The position numbers and the translations under genes are program-made. A stretch of 37,758 nt of DNA from positions 1 through 37,758 of the IMG/VR virus record IMGVR_UViG_3300034283_000797. One strand, 5' to 3'. Source of the DNA: a virus. The notes under the pieces were generated by a model. It searched no databases. It was not told where the DNA came from and saw nothing but the letters and a program-made list of their open reading frames with translations. Position 1 is the first letter of the stretch. Each line of letters opens with the position of its first letter. Shown here piece by piece: positions 1 through 8,407 of this stretch.

Positions 1-75
1 AAGTTGCTGACGTAGGGTATCTCGTAAATTAACTTTTGCTGAAACTTCAGTGTTTTCTACTGCATTATCTTCCAT
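1..75 (-). CDS. Scaffold protein, N-terminal fragment (cassette A copy)
   Basis: The first 25 codons of the scaffold gene read leftward from an ATG at 75 and run off the window edge. The bases are identical to the start of the complete scaffold gene ending its 5' side at 33819, so the rest of this gene is presumably what is seen at 32803-33744. The start overlaps the stop of the upstream 106-aa gene by 11 bases, exactly as in the other copy. This fragment is one of the reasons for reading the contig as wrapping round a circular map. Confidence 0.85.
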   Translation of the reverse strand, partial: MEDNAVENTEVSAKVNLRDTLRQQL

Positions 76-127
76 GGTTTAACCTCTCTCTTACTTGGTT
101 AATAAAAGCGGAAACGGTCTTATCTGC
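1..127. repeat. Exact terminal repeat with 33745-33871
   Basis: By eye these 127 bases match 33745-33871 without a mismatch; the first difference is base 128 (a here, g at 33872). The identity covers the start of the scaffold gene and the end of the 104/106-aa gene. It marks where the two versions of the locus fork and is best explained by circularity of the map plus strain variation. Confidence 0.9.
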
Positions 128-385
128 AGTATTGCGTTCCTTTTCAGGACTGTACCCACGATCATAAGCGTCTCCGACCTCAATAGCTCCAGCAGCTTTA
201 TAAGCCGCCCGTAGCTTTGATTTACTGGTATAGATTTCTTTTGGGTTCAGCGGATTGCGTGTTGGCTCCATCTCGTCCTGTATAAACAGGTCACGAGCAT
301 TGGACTGCACACGGCGCTGAACCTCTGCGATTGGAACAACTTTTTCTGCTACGGGACAGTATTGGAATAGTTGATATTTGCTCAT
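65..385 (-). CDS. Conserved small protein upstream of scaffold (A allele)
   Basis: A 106-aa protein of unknown function, encoded just before the scaffold gene in the late operon. The C-terminal two thirds are identical to the 104-aa protein at 33809-34123, whereas residues 10-30 differ and carry a two-residue length difference. The identical part contains a Lys/Arg/Tyr-rich stretch and ends near NQVRERLNHGR. The stop overlaps the scaffold start by 11 bases, so the two are probably translationally coupled. Its place between the portal-side cassette and the scaffold suggests a capsid-assembly or virion role; that is inference from gene order. The gene straddles the left edge of the swapped cassette. 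Confidence 0.85.
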   Translation of the reverse strand: MSKYQLFQYCPVAEKVVPIAEVQRRVQSNARDLFIQDEMEPTRNPLNPKEIYTSKSKLRAAYKAAGAIEVGDAYDRGYSPEKERNTADKTVSAFINQVRERLNHGR

Positions 386-691
386 TTAATCATCCATTAG
401 CATAAACAACATCAAGAATCTTGTTCGTTTTGCTTTTTCTTCTTTTTCTAAGCTCTGCCTTTCTAATGCTTCTTCTGCTACTCGTTTAGCTTCTAATACC
501 TCTTGCCTACGCCCTGCTAGTATTTGAGCAGCTAAGTATTCCTCTAGTAACTCTTGTTCCGTTTTACGCTTTTTACGGCGTTTTAAACCTCTAGCAAGTA
601 TATCTGATGTATCGGTTACCTTGGCCTGAATAAAGCCGTTAGGTAAGCCGTACATCATGTGTAAATGGTTTTGAAATCCTCCATTAGTCAC
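386..691 (-). CDS. Basic coiled-coil protein (cassette A)
   Basis: A 101-aa highly charged protein whose centre (about residues 38-88) is rich in Lys, Glu, Arg and Leu and is predicted to be a helical coiled coil. The start shown is GTG at 691, overlapping the end of the 331-aa gene; an ATG at 658 is an alternative. It shares a short motif with the 215-aa protein of cassette B: TSDILARGLKRR here and SSDILNKRLKRK there. Both sit immediately before the 104/106-aa gene, so they look like diverged or analogous occupants of one slot. Function is unknown; a structural or assembly role is inferred from position. Confidence 0.7.
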   Translation of the reverse strand: MTNGGFQNHLHMMYGLPNGFIQAKVTDTSDILARGLKRRKKRKTEQELLEEYLAAQILAGRRQEVLEAKRVAEEALERQSLEKEEKAKRTRFLMLFMLMDD

Positions 692-1679
692 TGTTCATAC
701 CGATTATAGGCTCTGCTGTTGGATCAGTTGTTACTGTTCTTGTGCCAAGTACTGTGGTGTCATCTGACTTAGTGACAGATAACGTAGTGCCAGAAACTTG
801 TGTATTGTGTACTCCCTGAGCCACCATTCCGTACAAAGATTTAAGACTAAGTGCATCACCGTCGCTAGATGCTTCTACATTGCTAGTTGCTCGACGTAGA
901 ACTATATCAGCTATGCGAACTAAATCCGCTTCCGTTAAAACTTGACTGCCTAAAATATAACCAGCCTCTCCTGCTGCGTAAGAGCCAGGCAAAGCAGTAG
1001 ACCAAGGATCACCCGCTGACGCAGCCGAGTTAAGTTTGTTACCCATTGTGCCAGTTGCATTGTAATCAGCCGAAAGAGCTTCCCAAACAGCTCCGGCCAA
1101 AGATTGAGGGGATAATGGTGCAAACGGGGTAATATCACCAGCTAAATTACCAATAGCAGTTTGGGTACCAGCCAATATAAATTGAAAGGATGAGTTAGCT
1201 ACAGCGTCAATAATTGCGCCTAGCGTTGCATTATTAACCGTAAATGTGATTGACGAATCACCTGCAAGAGGTACGGCTGCTGCTAAGGTTGCACTTAAAC
1301 TGAATGAAATTGAAATGTTACCATCAGCAGAAACGATTAACTCCAATAGTGCGGCTGGTACATCAAATGTGATTGATGTACTTCCGACAGCAGGTCGTGC
1401 CATCGTACCAGAACCATTTACAGTAAATGTAACTGTTGCATTTCGGGATGATATCCGTCCTGCCTGTAACGCCATTAACCACGAAACAGGATGCGTAGTT
1501 CCATCAGGAATAGCTGCTAATGTACCAAAAGCTGCCGTCTGATTGCGTTTTGCAGACCAGAGCGGCAGCATATCAGTTTGCTGCGCTATTCCACTGACAG
1601 CCCCTATTGTTCTACCAGGGAAGGCCGTATACGGCCCTACAGCAGCTATGGGGCTTTGTCCGTGGAATCTCAGTGCCAT
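684..1679 (-). CDS. Virion appendage or fibre-like protein (cassette A)
   Basis: A 331-aa protein rich in Ala, Thr, Ser and Gly, with beta-strand-like repeats at residues 80-180 such as ATVTFTVNGSG and SSITFTVNNAT. A later segment (about 195-245) contains AVWEALSADYNATGTMGNKL, a type of sequence common in phage tail or appendage proteins. No enzyme motif is seen. It follows the 423-aa gene by six bases and belongs to cassette A, which is absent from the cassette B allele. A role in host-surface binding or capsid decoration is inferred from composition and location only. Confidence 0.75.
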   Translation of the reverse strand: MALRFHGQSPIAAVGPYTAFPGRTIGAVSGIAQQTDMLPLWSAKRNQTAAFGTLAAIPDGTTHPVSWLMALQAGRISSRNATVTFTVNGSGTMARPAVGSTSITFDVPAALLELIVSADGNISISFSLSATLAAAVPLAGDSSITFTVNNATLGAIIDAVANSSFQFILAGTQTAIGNLAGDITPFAPLSPQSLAGAVWEALSADYNATGTMGNKLNSAASAGDPWSTALPGSYAAGEAGYILGSQVLTEADLVRIADIVLRRATSNVEASSDGDALSLKSLYGMVAQGVHNTQVSGTTLSVTKSDDTTVLGTRTVTTDPTAEPIIGMNSD

Positions 1680-1685
1680 CTACTA

Positions 1686-2957
1686 TTAACCTCCCCATGC
1701 GTAGCGTAGTACGCCAAAGAAGTTAGTGCTTGCCGGAGTCGCTGCACCTGCGTATGCAAGCCATGAAAGACAAGCATTTGACGATGCCGCTGCTGCTTGT
1801 ATTTGTGGAAGCGATGGGAACTGGTTTAGAAGATCACGCTCTGACAAAAGGAATTGAGTCGTGAGCGGTATCTCCATAATTGGTCTAGCAAGTACAAGAT
1901 TTGTAAAAGTGCTTGCGGTACCATTAGCTGCACTTTGCTGCCATCTTTGCACACTTCGCACACCAGTATCTCCGCTTTGTAGCGGAAAAAACGGACCAAT
2001 GTTATTTGCTGCAGTTCCTGTGTGATAAACATGCGAGTTTACCGCCGAGGCTGTCGCTGCAACAGTTTGCGGGAGATTGCGCGTTCCTGTACCACTTTGA
2101 TTTGTATATTCGAGCGTTATGTTATGAGCAGTAGCTCCTGTTGTTGCTGGTGCTACTACACTATACGCCATTACACCCGTTCCTGTCGTATTGCGAGGCA
2201 ATGTTAAACTATTACTTAGCGTAAGTTGTGTTGCTGTATTTCCGTCGATTCGCGCATAGCAGCCAAGGAGGTCTACAAGCAGCAAAGTTATTGGCACAGT
2301 CGTAGCACCAGCCGTTTGAGCTGACATCGTAAGTAAATGCTTTGTTGCAGTTCCACCGATTAAATCGCCTGGCCAAATACAACCCTGCATATTTGCATTA
2401 TACGGCATGAAACGAGGGGACTGCCCGTTAGTACCGCCTGCAATAACAATTAAGTTATCAACGGTCATGGTTTGTCCCGATGCCGCTGTAATAGCAATCG
2501 TCTGAGTAGGGCTACCGCCAGTAGTTACAGCAAGGGTTGAGGTTGTAGCAGTAGTGATAGAAGTCGAAGCCGTTCCACCAATATCAATCGTAATTCCACC
2601 AGTACCGCTAGGAGATGATGTTGTTACAATCACTGTGTAAGTAGTGCTTGCCTCAATGGTAGCAAGAGGTGTCTGAGAAAGAGCACCAGCCGTACCCGCA
2701 GTATGCACCATGGTACCGGCTACGTTCCAAGCCCATCCACCAGAACCAACGCCTGTCCAATCAGCAGCAGAATCAAAGCCCCAGTTTTTCACGTAATTAC
2801 CGTGATAACCCTGGCCTCTGTCACCACTGCCAAGAAACAAGTCGAACCATCGACCAGCGGTCATTGCAGTAGGAGAAATTCTATTCCACGGTTGCGTCCA
2901 AATTTTGCCATTTGTTGTGACCTGTGTAATTAGATCGTCGTAACTATTAAAGCCCAT
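1686..2957 (-). CDS. Virion surface protein with inserted carbohydrate-binding-like domain (cassette A)
   Basis: A 423-aa structural protein. Residues 1-50 and about 180-400 resemble the 285-aa protein encoded next to it: both begin with a DL...TN...W...G.W.DL pattern, and both carry a GPF(F/V)PL motif followed by a V.LV.A/KPI.E segment. Residues 55-175 have no counterpart in the smaller paralogue. They start NWGFDSAADWTGVGSGG and end MTVDNLIVI, the typical opening and closing of a jelly-roll carbohydrate-binding module. The gene is in cassette A, nine bases after its paralogue. I infer a duplicated virion surface protein that gained a sugar-binding insertion, probably for adhesion. A fold prediction would test this. 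Confidence 0.75.
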   Translation of the reverse strand: MGFNSYDDLITQVTTNGKIWTQPWNRISPTAMTAGRWFDLFLGSGDRGQGYHGNYVKNWGFDSAADWTGVGSGGWAWNVAGTMVHTAGTAGALSQTPLATIEASTTYTVIVTTSSPSGTGGITIDIGGTASTSITTATTSTLAVTTGGSPTQTIAITAASGQTMTVDNLIVIAGGTNGQSPRFMPYNANMQGCIWPGDLIGGTATKHLLTMSAQTAGATTVPITLLLVDLLGCYARIDGNTATQLTLSNSLTLPRNTTGTGVMAYSVVAPATTGATAHNITLEYTNQSGTGTRNLPQTVAATASAVNSHVYHTGTAANNIGPFFPLQSGDTGVRSVQRWQQSAANGTASTFTNLVLARPIMEIPLTTQFLLSERDLLNQFPSLPQIQAAAASSNACLSWLAYAGAATPASTNFFGVLRYAWGG

Positions 2958-2966
2958 ACAATTCTC

Positions 2967-3824
2967 CTATTCTCTTGCAAAACAAATTACTCCTGTCGTT
3001 GATCCGCTTGCACTCGTAGTTTGTACGGTTCCAACGATGTGATTTAAATAAGCCCCAGAAGGTACAAACGCTGGTACTTTATTTCTTGGAAACTCAAGTT
3101 CAACAGGGGTATTAGCACTGTAAACCGTAGTTTCGTATATTGGTTTTACAAGTACAAATGCACAAAAACCTCCAGCAGGTGAAAGCATTGTAATACTATC
3201 TACTTGTTTTACATCAATAGTGCCTGGGCCAAGAGGAACAAATGGGCCTAATGTACGGTCAAAATATCCGTTGCTGGTAAGACAATTTATGGTTCCAATT
3301 GAACTAATTGCTGTTACCCAAAAACTTACACTTGTTTGAACATTATTACTGTCAGTGTAAGTAACCTTTACTTCTGCCACACCCGAAACGCTTTGAGGGA
3401 TTGTGGTTACAACCATTAAACGTAAACCAGATGTGTATCTGCTGGCATAGTTCGTATTATCAAACACCTGCAAATCGGTGAAATCCATATCAACGAGCGG
3501 ATAAAAACCAACATAATCCATGAGCATGAAGTTGCCTGGCGCAATGTGACTACTGGTATTACTTCCGCTTGCACGATACCGAACAAGATAGCTATCGCCC
3601 CCAAGTCCTGCGTTTATACCGTTATTGCCAGAACCAACAAGCGGGGTAAACTCCAGAGCATTTCCTACGTAAGGATTAAACTTTGGCGTACCGGCGGCCA
3701 TAGACAAATCAAGCCAATGACCGTTGAAATTAGGCGTAGGGTTTGCAGTTTTGAACCAATTAGATTGGAAAACCTTATTGTTAGTCCAAGAGTTTGCTAA
3801 ATCTCCAACGCTAGTTATTGCCAC
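2967..3824 (-). CDS. Virion surface protein, paralogue of the 423-aa protein (cassette A)
   Basis: A 285-aa protein with a GTG start at 3824, overlapping the preceding 60-aa gene by 14 bases. It shares its N-terminal pattern and its C-terminal half with the 423-aa product of the next gene, including LGPFVPLGPG (compare IGPFFPLQSG) and VLVKPIYE (compare VLARPIME). It lacks the 120-residue inserted domain of that paralogue. No catalytic motif is visible. Its position after the portal and within a replaceable cassette suggests a head or tail surface component; the exact place in the virion cannot be told from sequence. Confidence 0.75.
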   Translation of the reverse strand: MAITSVGDLANSWTNNKVFQSNWFKTANPTPNFNGHWLDLSMAAGTPKFNPYVGNALEFTPLVGSGNNGINAGLGGDSYLVRYRASGSNTSSHIAPGNFMLMDYVGFYPLVDMDFTDLQVFDNTNYASRYTSGLRLMVVTTIPQSVSGVAEVKVTYTDSNNVQTSVSFWVTAISSIGTINCLTSNGYFDRTLGPFVPLGPGTIDVKQVDSITMLSPAGGFCAFVLVKPIYETTVYSANTPVELEFPRNKVPAFVPSGAYLNHIVGTVQTTSASGSTTGVICFARE

Positions 3825-3993
3825 TTGTCACCGCCTTTGCTGCTTCAGATGTTGCAATAATTACAGCATTTGTATGTTCACAAGTACGAAAAAAGCGGCC
3901 ATTGAAAACAATGATAATTTCATTGCAATCACCACATTTAAATAGTGGTTGCAATGTTTGCTCATCTATTGCTTGCTGGGCCGCAGTTTTCAT
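3811..3993 (-). CDS. Small zinc-ribbon-like protein (cassette A)
   Basis: A 60-aa protein whose centre reads KCGDCNEIIIVF...RTCEH, giving a CxxC plus C-x-H set that could bind zinc. The ATG at 3993 overlaps the TGA of the preceding gene in an ATGA arrangement, so translation is probably coupled; a TTG one codon upstream is possible. The 3' end overlaps the 285-aa gene. Function is unknown, and such mini-ribbons are common in phage structural operons. Confidence 0.65.
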   Translation of the reverse strand: MKTAAQQAIDEQTLQPLFKCGDCNEIIIVFNGRFFRTCEHTNAVIIATSEAAKAVTSGNN

Positions 3994-4433
3994 CAATCGA
4001 CACTAGCAGTCATAGCACCAGCGGCAAACTGTGGCTGGATTCCGGTGGAAATTGAAAGCGATGATGTAAGAGCACCTTTGAGAAGTAAGTTTCCTGTACC
4101 AGTAGAATCAGTTCCAATACCAAAGTGTGTTACAATCGACGAACCACCAGTACATTGAGCAAACTGAACAAGTGCGGTGTTTGCAACAGTGCTGCTTGTG
4201 CGAGTCCATCCACCAGCAGTACGAGCTACAGCAACGCGAGCATATCCAGTATATGATGCTTCGCTGGTTGATTGATTGCCAGCTTCGCCTGGATCAGCAG
4301 TATGAAGCGAGATGAAGAAACTTCCAGCCGTAGCTGAGTTTTGCAATCCAGCAACATCGCCAATGTTAGCCCAATCTGTGTTTAAAAAAAGCAAATCAAG
4401 AAGTGCTGCTTCAGCAGCGTTAGTCATAGACAT
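3993..4433 (-). CDS. Gp80-type tail/virion protein (cassette A)
   Basis: A 146-aa protein with the pattern FFISLHTADPGEAG...YTGYARVAVAR...FAQCTGG...THFGIGT, which I recognise from a widespread family of small phage structural proteins usually annotated as tail fibre or Gp80-like proteins. It is the first gene after the portal in cassette A, starting three bases after the portal stop. Cassette B has an unrelated 189-aa protein in this slot. A tail-tip or decoration function is likely from the family, but the position in the particle is not known. Confidence 0.75.
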   Translation of the reverse strand: MSMTNAAEAALLDLLFLNTDWANIGDVAGLQNSATAGSFFISLHTADPGEAGNQSTSEASYTGYARVAVARTAGGWTRTSSTVANTALVQFAQCTGGSSIVTHFGIGTDSTGTGNLLLKGALTSSLSISTGIQPQFAAGAMTASVD

Positions 4434-4436
4434 AAT

Positions 4437-6986
4437 CTAATCCTTATTATCATCAATGTTATCAATAGACAAAGTTGTATTTCCCATGTCATCCGTTCCA
4501 ATCGTACCTAACTTCTTACTTGGCTTTGGGATGATATTGTTAATTACTATCGGTTGCTGCTTACCACCTTCGCTAACAGGTTGTGGCCTGTTTTGTATGG
4601 TTTCCATACTCATGCGGATACGTTCTAACTGTTGTTCCGAAGCAAGTCTACGCTCTTCCATAAGCTTTTCAGACTCGGATAAGCGAATGCGCATCTGCTC
4701 AAGTTCTAGCTTTTGAATCTCTAGAATGTGCTGCATTTGAGAAGATTCTTGCTTGATTAAAGCCTTATCGGATTCAGATTGTGCACCAGCCTGAACTTTG
4801 AGCATATCAACCTGAACAGCTGACTGCTTAACTTGCAACTCTTGCTGAGCAAGGGCTAGCTCTTGTTGCTTAAAATATTCATCTGCCTGTTGTTTTTGAA
4901 CAGCTATTTGGGCATCGAGCTGGTCACGTTGAGCTTTGAGCTGTTGGTTTTGCATTTCAATTTGGCTACGAACAGCTCTATCGTTTGCCTCCATTTGCGC
5001 TTGTTGCAGCCTAGCTTGCGACTCTATCTGTGCAATTTGCAACCGCCCTTGTACTTCTTGCATGGTTGGATCTGGCGGCGGTGGCTGTTTCGCAGCCTCT
5101 TCTTTAGCCTTAGCAATTTCCGCAATTTGTTGAAGAGCTTTAGTAAAGATACCATCAATTTCTTTGCCTCCCTTAAAACGCTTAATCATGTTTTGAAAGA
5201 AGCTGATACTAAACTCAGCTAGCGGCGGGTACTGGTCTACGAGACCTCTCATTTGATCGAAGAAACTACCAGCGGTTTGAAGAAGGTTTACGCCCTCTTG
5301 CTGTTGTTGTTGCTGGTCAATAGCAATCATAGAGTCAGAAGCAATTTCAATGCGGTAATTACGCATCTTGTTGTCCCGTAGGATGCTAAGAATCTGCATC
5401 TTAGTAATTTCCACTATTTGCGCCATATCAGGCATGGGAGGTGACTCACCTAGTGGCATACCATCTGGACCCATTGGAGAAGGTGGTGGGGGTGGTAGGT
5501 AGATAGTTGGAACAATAAGCTCATCTGCGTCTGCTATTTCTAAGATGCGCTGATCGTCAAACTGTTCCGCAATAATTGTGCCAAGGTTACTAATGGCATC
5601 GGATACAAACTTGGTAAACATGTTCTGCCGAACAATGAGACCAAGTGACGACCACTGATTCTCTAGTCTATTGGCCGTAGCTGATTTGTACTGCTCTGAA
5701 GTACCACGCAATAAATCAGATACTTTTAAGGTTTCATAAAGCTGTTGAAGGGCTGTCTGTCTAGCGCCTTGAAGCACGTTTAGAGCGTTAATAAATGGTT
5801 CCACTGGATAGAAACTCATAGCAGCGGCAAGACCGCCACGACCTTGATTTGACGTCCAGTTATTAACAGGAACGCCTTTTAGGTCATCTTGAAAGATTTG
5901 CTCAATGGTTTGACCCATAGCTGAGTCATACGCAAAGTTAGTGCGAATGGCCTGGGTGACTGCATGAATACGGGTAGTGAGCCGCTCAACCTCTAAGATT
6001 TGATCTTTAACGTGTGCGTAGTCTGAAACTGGGATTACGCTGTCTGGGTCAAGACTTTGACGGATAGCAGAACAGGGGTAGAACTTTTCAAACTTAATTG
6101 GTGGTTCAGTTTCATCAATTAGGATTTTATCGCCTGACTTTTGAATCCAATAGACTTTGTTTGTAGCTTGGCACCAGATTTCAAACACTTCAGCTTTGCC
6201 GTCATATTTGTCTTGGTTTCTAGCGATTTCCTTTTTAATAACCTCTGGGAAACTATCATAGCTGAGCATTTCGGCTTTTTCTGCACCAAATAGAGCTTCG
6301 GCTTGGTCCCTATCAAGAAACGCTCGTCTTGCTTGCCACTCTATTTCTGACTCGTTTCTAGCATCAGAACAAAAGTAATCATTGTATTGCACTACGTCTA
6401 GAACTGCTCGTTCACTGACTTTTTGTTCTACCTTTACAGACGCCAGTAATAAGCCGCCAGGAGCCTCGGTAATGTCCTCTAACTCATCGGTAAAGGCGTT
6501 ACCATTGCCGTCAGAATAAGAGCCGTCCTCGTTCTGTATGACGGCTATTTGCTGGAATACGGTTTCAAACTTAGGCTCGTACCTAGCCCAGAGTACAGCT
6601 TGCCCAGTAAGCAAAAACTGCAAAGCTGCATTGTATCCAATTTTGTCAAAGTCAAAATGACAATCCATTGAATACTGGGTATTACGCTCAAGGATAATGC
6701 TACCAAGTTCGTATGGTATGCCACCTGTGCGCTTTCTTAGGTTTACTTCGGCTTTAGGGGTAGAGCTGTAATAGGCAGGTAGTAGGGTGTTAATGCAGTA
6801 CCACCATACGTTTAAGCGGCGCTGGGCGTCCTTTAGGCTGTCGATCTGCTTTTGGGCGTTGTATACCCTTATGGACTCTTCAGCATCGCCTATAAAGCGT
6901 TTACGGCGGTCTTCGGAGATAGTGATTTGTTGCTTCCACCAGCGAGGCGAGTATTTCTTTACAAGTGACTTAGCAACTTTCTTCAT
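4437..6986 (-). CDS. Portal protein, complete (A allele)
   Basis: An 849-aa protein following the large terminase with an ATGA overlap, the standard portal position. The portal forms the dodecameric ring through which DNA is packaged and ejected. The N-terminal two thirds is a portal core. A proline-rich loop (YLPPPPPSPMGPDG) follows, and then a long Gln/Glu/Lys-rich region of about 170 residues predicted to form a coiled coil, like the extended helical barrel of P22-type portals. It ends in a low-complexity acidic tail. From about the DMLKVQA motif onward the sequence differs completely from the second portal copy at the window end, while the upstream part is nearly identical. The right edge of the swapped cassette therefore lies inside this gene. 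Confidence 0.92.
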   Translation of the reverse strand: MKKVAKSLVKKYSPRWWKQQITISEDRRKRFIGDAEESIRVYNAQKQIDSLKDAQRRLNVWWYCINTLLPAYYSSTPKAEVNLRKRTGGIPYELGSIILERNTQYSMDCHFDFDKIGYNAALQFLLTGQAVLWARYEPKFETVFQQIAVIQNEDGSYSDGNGNAFTDELEDITEAPGGLLLASVKVEQKVSERAVLDVVQYNDYFCSDARNESEIEWQARRAFLDRDQAEALFGAEKAEMLSYDSFPEVIKKEIARNQDKYDGKAEVFEIWCQATNKVYWIQKSGDKILIDETEPPIKFEKFYPCSAIRQSLDPDSVIPVSDYAHVKDQILEVERLTTRIHAVTQAIRTNFAYDSAMGQTIEQIFQDDLKGVPVNNWTSNQGRGGLAAAMSFYPVEPFINALNVLQGARQTALQQLYETLKVSDLLRGTSEQYKSATANRLENQWSSLGLIVRQNMFTKFVSDAISNLGTIIAEQFDDQRILEIADADELIVPTIYLPPPPPSPMGPDGMPLGESPPMPDMAQIVEITKMQILSILRDNKMRNYRIEIASDSMIAIDQQQQQQEGVNLLQTAGSFFDQMRGLVDQYPPLAEFSISFFQNMIKRFKGGKEIDGIFTKALQQIAEIAKAKEEAAKQPPPPDPTMQEVQGRLQIAQIESQARLQQAQMEANDRAVRSQIEMQNQQLKAQRDQLDAQIAVQKQQADEYFKQQELALAQQELQVKQSAVQVDMLKVQAGAQSESDKALIKQESSQMQHILEIQKLELEQMRIRLSESEKLMEERRLASEQQLERIRMSMETIQNRPQPVSEGGKQQPIVINNIIPKPSKKLGTIGTDDMGNTTLSIDNIDDNKD
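5119..5236. repeat. Exact repeat with 37641-37758 (portal gene)
   Basis: These 118 bases inside the portal gene are identical to the last 118 bases of the window; the flanking base at 5118 (t) differs from 37640 (c). Between about 4800 and 5118 the two copies differ only by scattered, mostly third-position changes. This is the second point where the two alleles of the locus converge. Confidence 0.9.
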
Positions 6987-8407
6987 ATTCTACTTTTTGC
7001 GTTTCTCGCCCTAATCTTTTCGATGTAGCTTTGTAGTTGTATCACACCTTTATTGAAAACCTGTGCTGGTTGTTCCCACTTAGAGTCAATTAACCGTGCT
7101 TTGCAGAGGTAGCGTAAAGCGTCTGCGGCATGGTCATTCCCAGTTGTGTCCAAATCCTCTGGATGCCTTTTGTCTATTGACATGGATGGTAGAGTTTCTA
7201 AGAGGTATGGGCAAGTTGCAAAAATATAGAGTAACGGAGGTTTAGCGACTAAGCGTTGTCGTATCTGAGACCAACCTGAAATACGGTCGTTATCGGCTCT
7301 TCTAAACGGTGGATGTTTGTACTTAGCAAACACGTTTGAGAACTGCTCATTAATACTAGGACCACCATCACACTTAAAAATGCTTGGGTCAGCTACCGCT
7401 ATTGGATTTTCTCCCACGGATGCTGAAGCGATTCTAGTTGCTTGCTCAACGTTATCGACTCCTTTTCCCCACATTTCTCGATAGATAATAAGACTTCCCT
7501 TTGGATACGGAACTTCATTACCTCCATCATCACGTCCAGAGCTAACAGCACCCCAGACAGCAGCAAAAGGGGAACTATAACCCCAATCAAACCCCAAATA
7601 GCGGGGCCAGTGCTTTGGGACGTTGAAAGGAGCAATAATATGTTTAGAGCTAAACTCTGGAAAGTAACTGCCTTCATGAATCTCAAAATCTCCTTCTAAC
7701 CATGCTCGCACTAGCTCTGGACTACCTACCATGTGCAAACGGTTAATGTATTCAGGGTCTCTAGCTAACAGTATTTGATTATCCACCACCCGACTTGGAA
7801 TATAGATGTAATCAAACTTAGCGCCGTTAGGTAATAACTTTTCTAAAACCTTCATGCCTCTGGGTGCTGGCCTAATAAACAACTCTTTTAGCCAGCCATG
7901 CCCTACACCGCCTGGGTTAAAGGTAAGAATAACCTGACCACCACCCTTACCTCGGAGTGCTCCAAATAGCTTCCAGATACAGCTTGGGTCAGAGTAGTTT
8001 CCCGCCTCTTCTATAGCCGCATGAGATAACGACTGACCTTGATATTTTTCAGCATCAGCATCATTTGCTAATGGTCTAAACCGCAAGCGTCCACCACCTA
8101 CAAAAGTGAATTGCTTTTTCTGGTCCTGCCAATGAGCTTTTAGGGGCAAATAAATCTGCTTAGCTCGCTCAATAAGGTCATCTGCCTGGGGTAATTCTTT
8201 ACGGAAGAAGATAGCGTTAAAATCAGCGCCAAGGCGTTCTTGGTCTACTGCCATCTTACCCAATACCCCGTCAGTTTTACCGCCTCCACGGGCACCACCG
8301 AAGCCAATAAGGGTAATAGGGCAGTTTACTAGAGTTTCCTGCGCGCCAGGTTGAGGCGACCATACGATATTCTCATCGGTGCGCTGGTCTGCAAACCAAT
8401 CACTCAC
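6983..8407 (-). CDS. terL: Terminase large subunit
   Basis: The packaging motor ATPase and nuclease that cuts concatemeric DNA and drives it through the portal. I chose the GTG at 8407, which overlaps the methyltransferase stop as GTGA and has AGAGG upstream; a TTG at 8452 would add 15 residues. In the 474-aa product, Walker A is GGARGGGKT at residues 37-45, Walker B is AIEEAG at 131-136 and the coupling motif is LTFNPGG at 161-167. The RNase H-like nuclease begins at LGFDWGY with D274, and a C-terminal HAADALRY motif supplies a later acidic residue. It overlaps the portal start by four bases. Confidence 0.95.
   Translation of the reverse strand: MSDWFADQRTDENIVWSPQPGAQETLVNCPITLIGFGGARGGGKTDGVLGKMAVDQERLGADFNAIFFRKELPQADDLIERAKQIYLPLKAHWQDQKKQFTFVGGGRLRFRPLANDADAEKYQGQSLSHAAIEEAGNYSDPSCIWKLFGALRGKGGGQVILTFNPGGVGHGWLKELFIRPAPRGMKVLEKLLPNGAKFDYIYIPSRVVDNQILLARDPEYINRLHMVGSPELVRAWLEGDFEIHEGSYFPEFSSKHIIAPFNVPKHWPRYLGFDWGYSSPFAAVWGAVSSGRDDGGNEVPYPKGSLIIYREMWGKGVDNVEQATRIASASVGENPIAVADPSIFKCDGGPSINEQFSNVFAKYKHPPFRRADNDRISGWSQIRQRLVAKPPLLYIFATCPYLLETLPSMSIDKRHPEDLDTTGNDHAADALRYLCKARLIDSKWEQPAQVFNKGVIQLQSYIEKIRARNAKSRI

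Noticed and set aside
1246-1542. Plus-strand 98-aa ORF across the 331-aa gene
   Set aside because: Antisense to a coherent structural gene in a solid minus-strand operon, with no ribosome site; its residues mirror the Thr/Val repeats of the real gene.
4863-5222. Plus-strand 119-aa Leu/Cys-rich ORF (also at 37385-37744)
   Set aside because: It is the antisense shadow of the Gln-rich portal coiled coil; CAG/CAA codons read as Leu/Cys-rich on the other strand, and it recurs only because the portal gene recurs.
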